Shown: positions 59,501 through 64,000 of the stretch, piece by piece
Position numbering within the stretch: position 1 is the stretch's first letter
Layout of the letters: every line of letters starts with the position of its first letter
Source of the DNA: Mycobacterium decipiens
Lineage (GTDB): Bacteria > Actinomycetota > Actinomycetes > Mycobacteriales > Mycobacteriaceae
DNA length: 64,000 nucleotides
Assembly (NCBI RefSeq): GCF_963853665.1
Contig: NZ_OY970459.1
Span: 3,410,001 to 3,474,000 of the forward strand
Direction of reading: 5' to 3'
Program-made: the position numbers and the translations under genes
The notes under the pieces: model-generated
Seen by the model: the letters and a program-made list of their open reading frames with translations, nothing else
The model's database searches: none
Told to the model about the DNA's origin: nothing

Positions 59501-59617
59501 GGCCGGAAAGCGGTCGAGGTAGTCGGCGATGGCCCGCGCATCGGCCCTGACCAGCTCCTCGGCCTGGGCGCTGAGCAGAACCGCAACCCGTCCGTCGGGC
59601 AGCCGTTTCGGTGCCAT
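56582..59617 (-). CDS. mbtD: Mycobactin polyketide synthase MbtD
   Basis: A 1011-residue PKS that, with the ketosynthase MbtC, builds the β-hydroxyacyl linker between the two hydroxylysines. Domains: acyltransferase (~100–400, [12 protein letters not shown] and active Ser in [12 protein letters not shown]); ketoreductase (~640–850, [22 protein letters not shown] and the [20 protein letters not shown] catalytic stretch); and a C-terminal acyl carrier ([16 protein letters not shown], ~955). There is no ketosynthase, which is supplied by mbtC: its stop TGA abuts this ATG directly. Confidence 0.95.
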   Translation of the reverse strand: MAPKRLPDGRVAVLLSAQAEELVRADARAIADYLDRFPATTVTEVARHLHRIRRVRSCRAVVRAADSIELVDGLRALAAGREHPLVACSAHGTAPRQAFVFPGQGGQWPGMGAVAYQELPAYRAATDACAAAFEDAGVVSPLRYLTAVPAPIVGAEPQFCETEIEGAQFVHAVALAEVWRSCGVLPDLTVGHSLGEVAAAYIAGSITLSDAVAVVAARAGVVDRLPGCHAVAALGISEREASPLIAATDGWLELSVVNAASTIAVSGDREAVLAIVDRVRSGGRFAREITVGFPVHTSVLEPLHDELLAQLPNSEFTEAPVQFIGGTAGDVVAPGTTFADYWYANLRHTVRFDRAIESAIRCGARSFIELSAHPTLLFAIGQNCESSADLPDGPAVLVGSARRREPLVDALSANIVTAAVADPGYAWGELCCGGPVESDVGLRGFPNAPMRAVPMWAHPEPLPPVPGLTPGPTIAVERWDRMTPSLPAAGQHRHLAVLDLGAHGPCAQMLRAAIDSHPATELTAPQDAELVVVIAPDFEHTDAARAAGALADLVGAGLLDYPTRGGPRCQSVCLVTAGAEQVGQADTVPSAGQAALAAMHRSIGFEYPDQTFSHLDLPSWDVAPAAGGTIVDALLAGPGETALRSCGSGYALLQRTLGDAPVAPGWSLDSGVLDDVVITGGAGAIGLHYARYFAEHGARRIVLLSRRAADPAALAALAAPHGTVLISPPCDITDDAQLALVAAEYGGTGASLVVHAAGKATFGTAARLTSVGVADNFAAKVLGLAQLMRLWPIRPDTRTLLCSSVSGVWGGRGHVGYSAANRLLDVMAAQLRATGRHCVAVKFGLWQGTTDGTASPGIVDAASVAQIERSGLRQMPPLQAIEASLYEYRVDPLVFSADEARFQIFLASTKSEPGDRPVDGNLTIVDAVRTQLAAVLGMPQAGELNLAQSLFDLGVDSMLAVDLRKRLKRVTGRTVPLAALLDEITGDELVAKLGRAGEHSYTAQKVDISRD

Positions 59618-60940
59618 TCAGCCCTCCTCGCGCCCGGACACGTTCGTGGCGTCCGACATCGAGACGATCAGATGGGTATTGGTGCCACTCATCCCGAACG
59701 CGGACAACGCTGCGGTTCGCCATCCCTCGACGGCCGGCCATGGCGTCAGTTTGTCCGCCAACCGCAGACCTTGGTTCTCCCACTCGATTTCGCGGCTGGG
59801 TTCGTCGACGTGCAGGGTGGGCGGTATCGCCGCGTGCTCGGCGGCCAGCAGGACCTTGGCCAGACCCAGCGCGCCCGCCGCGGCCTGGGCATGCCCGATG
59901 TTGGACTTGACCGATCCCAGCAGCGGTCCGCGTCCAGCGGCCGCGGTGCCATAGCTGGCCACCAAGGACAGCAGTTCGGTGCGGTCACCGAGCCGGGTGC
60001 CGGTGCCGTGGCCTTCCACCATCCCGACATCGCCGGGCCGGACCCCGGCCTGGGCGATCGCGCGCCGGAACAGTCGCAGCTGCGCGTCGCCGCTGGGCGC
60101 CGTCAACCCACGAGTGCGTCCATCGGAGTTCAGGCAGCTGGCCCGGACCTCGGCGAGGATGCGGCGCCCGTCAGCGATCGCCCTCGACCGGCGCTGCAAT
60201 AGGAACATCCCCGCGCCCTCCGCCCAGACGGTTCCGCTGGCGTGCGCGCTGTAGGGCCGGCAGTGGCCGTCATCGGACAGCGCGTGCTGCTTAGAGAACT
60301 CGACGAAATAGCCGGGCGTACCCATCACGCACACGCCGCCGGCTAGCGCCAGGTCGCAGTCGCCGGCCCGGATGGCCGCCACCGCGGTGTGAAACGCCGC
60401 CAGCGCCGACGAGCACGAGCTGTCGACCGTCAGCGCCGGACCCGCCAGGTCAAGGGTGTAGGCAATGCGCCCCGAGATGACACCCAACGACGTCCCGGTG
60501 ATCAGATGGCCGCTGTGGTGCGAGAATTCGGCCAGCGCGGGGCCGTATTCCAGCCCAGAGGCACCGATGTAGCAGCCCACATCGTGACCAGCCAGGTCAT
60601 CGGGGTTGATCCCGCTGTTCTCCAGGGTGCGCCATGCCAGGCGCAGCCCGACCCGCTGCTGCGGGTCCATGGCCGTCGCTTCACGCGGCGAGATACGGAA
60701 GAATTCAGGATCGAATGCTGTTGCACTGGAAAGGAATCCACCAATGTTATGGATCGGCTTGAATCCGTCTCGACGTGACCCGTCAAACAGCTCCCGAAGT
60801 GCCCAGCCTCGATCGGTGGGGAACGGTCCGAGTCCCTCGCGCTGTTCGGAGAGCAGCGACCAGTAGTCGTCGGCGGTTTCGACACCACCGGGTGCCTCGA
60901 CGGCCAGCCCGACGATGACGACCGGGTCGCTATCGGACAT
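59618..60940 (-). CDS. mbtC: Mycobactin ketosynthase MbtC
   Basis: A stand-alone β-ketoacyl synthase of 440 residues. The catalytic Cys lies in LTVDSSCSSALAAFHTA (~residue 175), one His in VEGHGTGTRLGD (~310), and the second in KSNIGHAQAAAG (~350). It condenses the extender unit held on the MbtD carrier. The start overlaps the mbtB stop by 11 bases. It has only a short linker after the KS fold, so it must dock with MbtD in trans. Confidence 0.95.
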   Translation of the reverse strand: MSDSDPVVIVGLAVEAPGGVETADDYWSLLSEQREGLGPFPTDRGWALRELFDGSRRDGFKPIHNIGGFLSSATAFDPEFFRISPREATAMDPQQRVGLRLAWRTLENSGINPDDLAGHDVGCYIGASGLEYGPALAEFSHHSGHLITGTSLGVISGRIAYTLDLAGPALTVDSSCSSALAAFHTAVAAIRAGDCDLALAGGVCVMGTPGYFVEFSKQHALSDDGHCRPYSAHASGTVWAEGAGMFLLQRRSRAIADGRRILAEVRASCLNSDGRTRGLTAPSGDAQLRLFRRAIAQAGVRPGDVGMVEGHGTGTRLGDRTELLSLVASYGTAAAGRGPLLGSVKSNIGHAQAAAGALGLAKVLLAAEHAAIPPTLHVDEPSREIEWENQGLRLADKLTPWPAVEGWRTAALSAFGMSGTNTHLIVSMSDATNVSGREEG

Positions 60941-63900
60941 CGCCGCTTACCATCCGAGCCACGGCATCGAGGTGATCGGTGAGGTAGAAGTGGCCGCCAT
61001 CAAAGTGCGACAGCATGAACCGGCCGGAGGTGTGAGTCTCCCAGCTAGTCAACATCTCCCGGCTGATGCGGTGGTCGCGGTCACCGCCGACCGCATGGAT
61101 GTTGGCGCGAATGCGCACGTCGGGTGAACATGAATAGCCGCTCAGCGCCCGGTAGTCGGCCTTGACCGCCTTCACCAGCAGTTCGACGAACTCCTCGTCC
61201 TCGAGCAGCACGGGATCGGTGCCGCCGAGATCCACCATGTCGGCCAGTACGTCACCATCGGTGGTCGGCAACGGTCCGGACGCGGCCACCGTCGACGGAG
61301 CCTGGCCGGACGAAGCCCACAGTGCGCGCACCGGCACGCCGGTGCGCTCGGCGATGCGAGCGAACTCGAAGGCCACCACCGCACCCATGCAATGGCCGAA
61401 CAGGGTCAGCGGAGCCGTCATGTGCCAGTCGCCCGCCTCGAACAGCTCGAGGGCCAGCGCCTCGATGGTGTCTGCCGCCGGGTGGCTACGCCGGTCGGCT
61501 CGCTGCGGGTACTGCACCACGAAGGTGTCAACGTCGTTGGCCGCTAGCGACTTCGCCAGCCACCGGTAGGCGGCGGCGCCGCCGCCGGCGTGCGGAAACA
61601 CCACCACCGAGCCGGGCTTGCCGCTGCCGGTGAACCGCTTGACCCAGGGTTTGAAGGTCGGCTGAGCGGGTATCGGATCCAGTGCGGACATCACATCGGC
61701 ACTTGTCATACTCGCGATCTCCAGGTACACCTCGGCCACCAGTTCGAGTCGGTCACCGTCGGATTCCCGGCTGGCGAGCAACTGGGCCAGGGTGGCGACG
61801 GTCCTGGCGGCAAAGACGTCGGCGACCATCAGGCTCGGTGAATCCAGCCATCGTCGGATGCTGGCGACGGCCTGCGTTGCCAGCACGGAATCGCCGCCGA
61901 GGGAGAAGAAGTCGTCGTGCACGCCCACGCCATCGGCGTCACGGCCCAGGATGCTTGCGAGGATGCGGCACAGTGCCCGCTCCAACACCGTTCGCGGCAC
62001 TGCGGATGGCGCTGATGTGTCACCGGACTGCCCGGCCGACACCTCGGCAAGTACGACGCTGACGGCCTTGCGGTCGATCTTGCCGCCGTCGGTAAAGGGT
62101 ATGCGGTCTAGCAGTGATATGTGCCGCGGAATCATGTGCGCCGGAACGAAATCGACCAGCGATTCCCGGATTCGCCCAGGGGTCAGGCCGGGATCGTCGA
62201 TACAGACCGCCGCGGCCAGCACCTCCGAGTCACCGGGGGCGGGCAGGACGGCGGCCACCGCCGCCTGCACCCCCGGCACCCGCTGCATCGCCGCCTCGAT
62301 CTCGCCGAGTTCGACGCGGTACCCGCTGACCTTGACACGGTGATCGGCGCGCCCGACGAATTCCAAATTGCCGTCCGGCCGGTAGCGGGCCAGATCGCCG
62401 GTGCGATACCAGGTCCGGCCGTCATATTCGACGAAGCGCTGCGCGGTCAGGTCTCCCCGGCCACGGTAACCCCGGGCGATTCCGCGCCCAGCCACCCACA
62501 ACTCGCCGGCCACCCAATCGGGGCAGTCGCTACCAACGTCGTTGACAACCCGGCAGACGTTATTGGGGAACGGAACGCCATACGGGACCGAGGCGCAGTC
62601 CGGCGGCAGGTCCGCCGCGTCTTGGACTTCGAAAATGGTTGCATGGATTGCGGTTTCGGTGGCTCCACCCAATCCGGCGAACCGCGCTCTTGGCGCCCGG
62701 GCCTGCACGCGCCGGGCCAGATCGGGACGTACCCAGTCGCCGCCGACAGCCACGGTCCGCAGCGACGACAGCCGTCCCTGCCCAACTTCCACGAGCATGT
62801 CCAGCCAGCCTGGCATGAAATTCAGCACGGTCACGTTGTGAGCGTCGATCAGCCGGGCCCAGGCGTCGGGGGCACGGCGCTGCGCTTCGTCGACCACCAC
62901 GATCGCCCCGCCCGACCGCAGGGCGGCGAAGATATCCAGCACCGACATGTCGCATTCCAGCGTCGCCAACGCAAGCCAGCGATCGGCGGCGCCGATGCCG
63001 AAGTGCCGGGTCACGAATTCCACGGTGTTCATCGCGGCGTCGTGTGTCAGTTCGACGCCCTTGGGTTCCCCGGTTGAGCCGGAAGTGAACAGCACGTAGG
63101 CGAGCGCCGCGGGATCGCTTGGCGTGGGCACGAATTCTCCGGACGGGGCGGCAAGCACGTCGCCAATCGACAGGGCCGGCACCGGCAAGGACATCTGGGA
63201 CACCCGCTGTGGGCCGGACACCAGCGCTAGGCGCACGGAACCGGTCGCCAGGATGCGTTCCGCTCGGTCCCGGGGCTGGTCGACGCCGATCGGGAGGTAG
63301 GCGCCACCGGCGGCGAGAATCCCCAGCAGAGCCGGCACTTGTTCGGCGGTCTTTGGGCCCAGCACCGCGACGGTGTCGCCGGCTCCAATGCCCGCCGCAC
63401 GCAGCGCCGCGGCCACGGCCACGGCCTGGTCGCGCAGCTGCGCGTAACTCATGTAGCCGGAACTGGCAAACACGGCCGGAGCCTCGGGCTGGGCCTGGGC
63501 CTGGCGGAAGAAGCCGTCGTGCAACGCCTCTCCGCTGGGAAGAGACGTGCGACCGTTCCGGGCCGCACGCACCGCGCGCTGCGCGGCGGGCAGCGCCGAC
63601 GGGCCCGGCGCATCCCAGCCGTCATCCCCAGCGGCCAACCTGAGCAGTTCGTCGATCTGATGGGCGAACATGGCGTCGATGACTCCGGGTGCAAAAACCC
63701 CCTCCCGCACATCCCAATTCACCAGCACACCGCCATCGAACTCGGTGACCTGGGCATCGAGCAGAACCTGGGGTCCCTGCGAAATGATCCATCCGGGCCT
63801 GCCGAATTGCTCGGTGACGTCGGGGCAGAAAAGTTCGCCGAGCCCCAGCGCGCTGGTGAACACCACCGGTGCCAGCACCTGGGTGCCGCGGTGGCGGCTG

Positions 63901-64000
63901 AGGTCGCGCAGTACCGACAGCCCGGAGTACGCGGAATGAGCCGCGGCGCTCCGCATGGCATCCTGCACAACCCGCGCCCGAGCCGCTGCGGTGCGCACGC
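60930..64000 (-). CDS. mbtB: Mycobactin synthetase MbtB (5' end outside window)
   Basis: About 1023 C-terminal residues of the NRPS that activates Ser or Thr and forms the (methyl)oxazoline ring with the salicyl group. Visible in order: the C-terminal part of the cyclisation domain (to ~125), ending near FDGGVLVNWDVREGVF; adenylation (~150–650, LAYVLFTSGSTGEPKGVELT and TWYRTGDLARY); carrier (DDFFSLGGDSVLATQAV, ~690); and a type II thioesterase-like domain (~780–1020, VVFPHAGGGAAAYRW). The thioesterase elbow reads FGHCMGAVVAFE, with Cys where Ser is usual, plus Asp and His further on (GGDRDH, FDGGHFYL). Roughly 390 residues are missing compared with the usual length. The iron-regulated promoter lies outside the window. 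Confidence 0.95.
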   Translation of the reverse strand, partial: VRTAAARARVVQDAMRSAAAHSAYSGLSVLRDLSRHRGTQVLAPVVFTSALGLGELFCPDVTEQFGRPGWIISQGPQVLLDAQVTEFDGGVLVNWDVREGVFAPGVIDAMFAHQIDELLRLAAGDDGWDAPGPSALPAAQRAVRAARNGRTSLPSGEALHDGFFRQAQAQPEAPAVFASSGYMSYAQLRDQAVAVAAALRAAGIGAGDTVAVLGPKTAEQVPALLGILAAGGAYLPIGVDQPRDRAERILATGSVRLALVSGPQRVSQMSLPVPALSIGDVLAAPSGEFVPTPSDPAALAYVLFTSGSTGEPKGVELTHDAAMNTVEFVTRHFGIGAADRWLALATLECDMSVLDIFAALRSGGAIVVVDEAQRRAPDAWARLIDAHNVTVLNFMPGWLDMLVEVGQGRLSSLRTVAVGGDWVRPDLARRVQARAPRARFAGLGGATETAIHATIFEVQDAADLPPDCASVPYGVPFPNNVCRVVNDVGSDCPDWVAGELWVAGRGIARGYRGRGDLTAQRFVEYDGRTWYRTGDLARYRPDGNLEFVGRADHRVKVSGYRVELGEIEAAMQRVPGVQAAVAAVLPAPGDSEVLAAAVCIDDPGLTPGRIRESLVDFVPAHMIPRHISLLDRIPFTDGGKIDRKAVSVVLAEVSAGQSGDTSAPSAVPRTVLERALCRILASILGRDADGVGVHDDFFSLGGDSVLATQAVASIRRWLDSPSLMVADVFAARTVATLAQLLASRESDGDRLELVAEVYLEIASMTSADVMSALDPIPAQPTFKPWVKRFTGSGKPGSVVVFPHAGGGAAAYRWLAKSLAANDVDTFVVQYPQRADRRSHPAADTIEALALELFEAGDWHMTAPLTLFGHCMGAVVAFEFARIAERTGVPVRALWASSGQAPSTVAASGPLPTTDGDVLADMVDLGGTDPVLLEDEEFVELLVKAVKADYRALSGYSCSPDVRIRANIHAVGGDRDHRISREMLTSWETHTSGRFMLSHFDGGHFYLTDHLDAVARMVSGDVR

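Overview
The window is high-GC DNA with the gene order and protein sequences of a slow-growing Mycobacterium close to the M. tuberculosis complex. From stp to mbtB nearly every gene has a recognisable counterpart in the H37Rv interval Rv2333c–Rv2383c. It is not H37Rv-like throughout. It carries an encapsulin locus that I do not recall from H37Rv. It lacks the moeW–mmpL9–PE_PGRS39–lppQ block between cysE and tRNA-Asn, and the Rv2369c–PE_PGRS40 block near phoH1. It has no IS6110 between the PPE genes, and it has a large kinase gene between plcA and the PPE38 cluster. A non-tuberculous or MTB-associated species is my inference; I cannot name it.

Region 1 (1–7 kb) is a sulfur island. After the 5' part of an stp-type efflux pump come two divergent units. 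On the minus strand a family 2A encapsulin shell gene overlaps a cysteine desulfurase with a long disordered N-terminus (the expected cargo). On the plus strand a leaderless micro-ORF ending in four Cys codons precedes a thioester-domain-like protein whose thioester Cys is replaced by Ser, then cysK1 and cysE.

Region 2 (7–13 kb) is housekeeping: tRNA-Asn(GUU), a small membrane-type protein, dnaG, dgt and a TPM-domain membrane protein.

Region 3 (13–31 kb) concerns type VII secretion and virulence: an esxP/esxO pair, an Rv2348c-like antigen, three Tat-exported phospholipases C (plcC, plcB, plcA), a GAP-family membrane protein, a very large tandem-kinase/STAND/TPR regulator, a second esx pair, PPE38 and two PPE-MPTR proteins. 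The two PPE-MPTR genes share a nearly identical 685-bp 5' segment that includes their upstream DNA.

Region 4 (31–45.4 kb) is core: glyS; smtB–zur with a palindromic operator; uppS/recO; amiA2; era; a CBS/CorC protein, ybeY and phoH1; a SnoaL-like protein; and hrcA–dnaJ2–rsmE.

Region 5 (45.4–64 kb) is the mycobactin cluster on the minus strand, mbtB (5' end outside the window), mbtC, mbtD, mbtE, mbtF and mbtG, with overlapping or abutting ends. mbtH is cut off after about 11 codons and runs directly into a heavily deleted cfp2 remnant, so the founding MbtH protein appears to be lost while the synthetases look intact.
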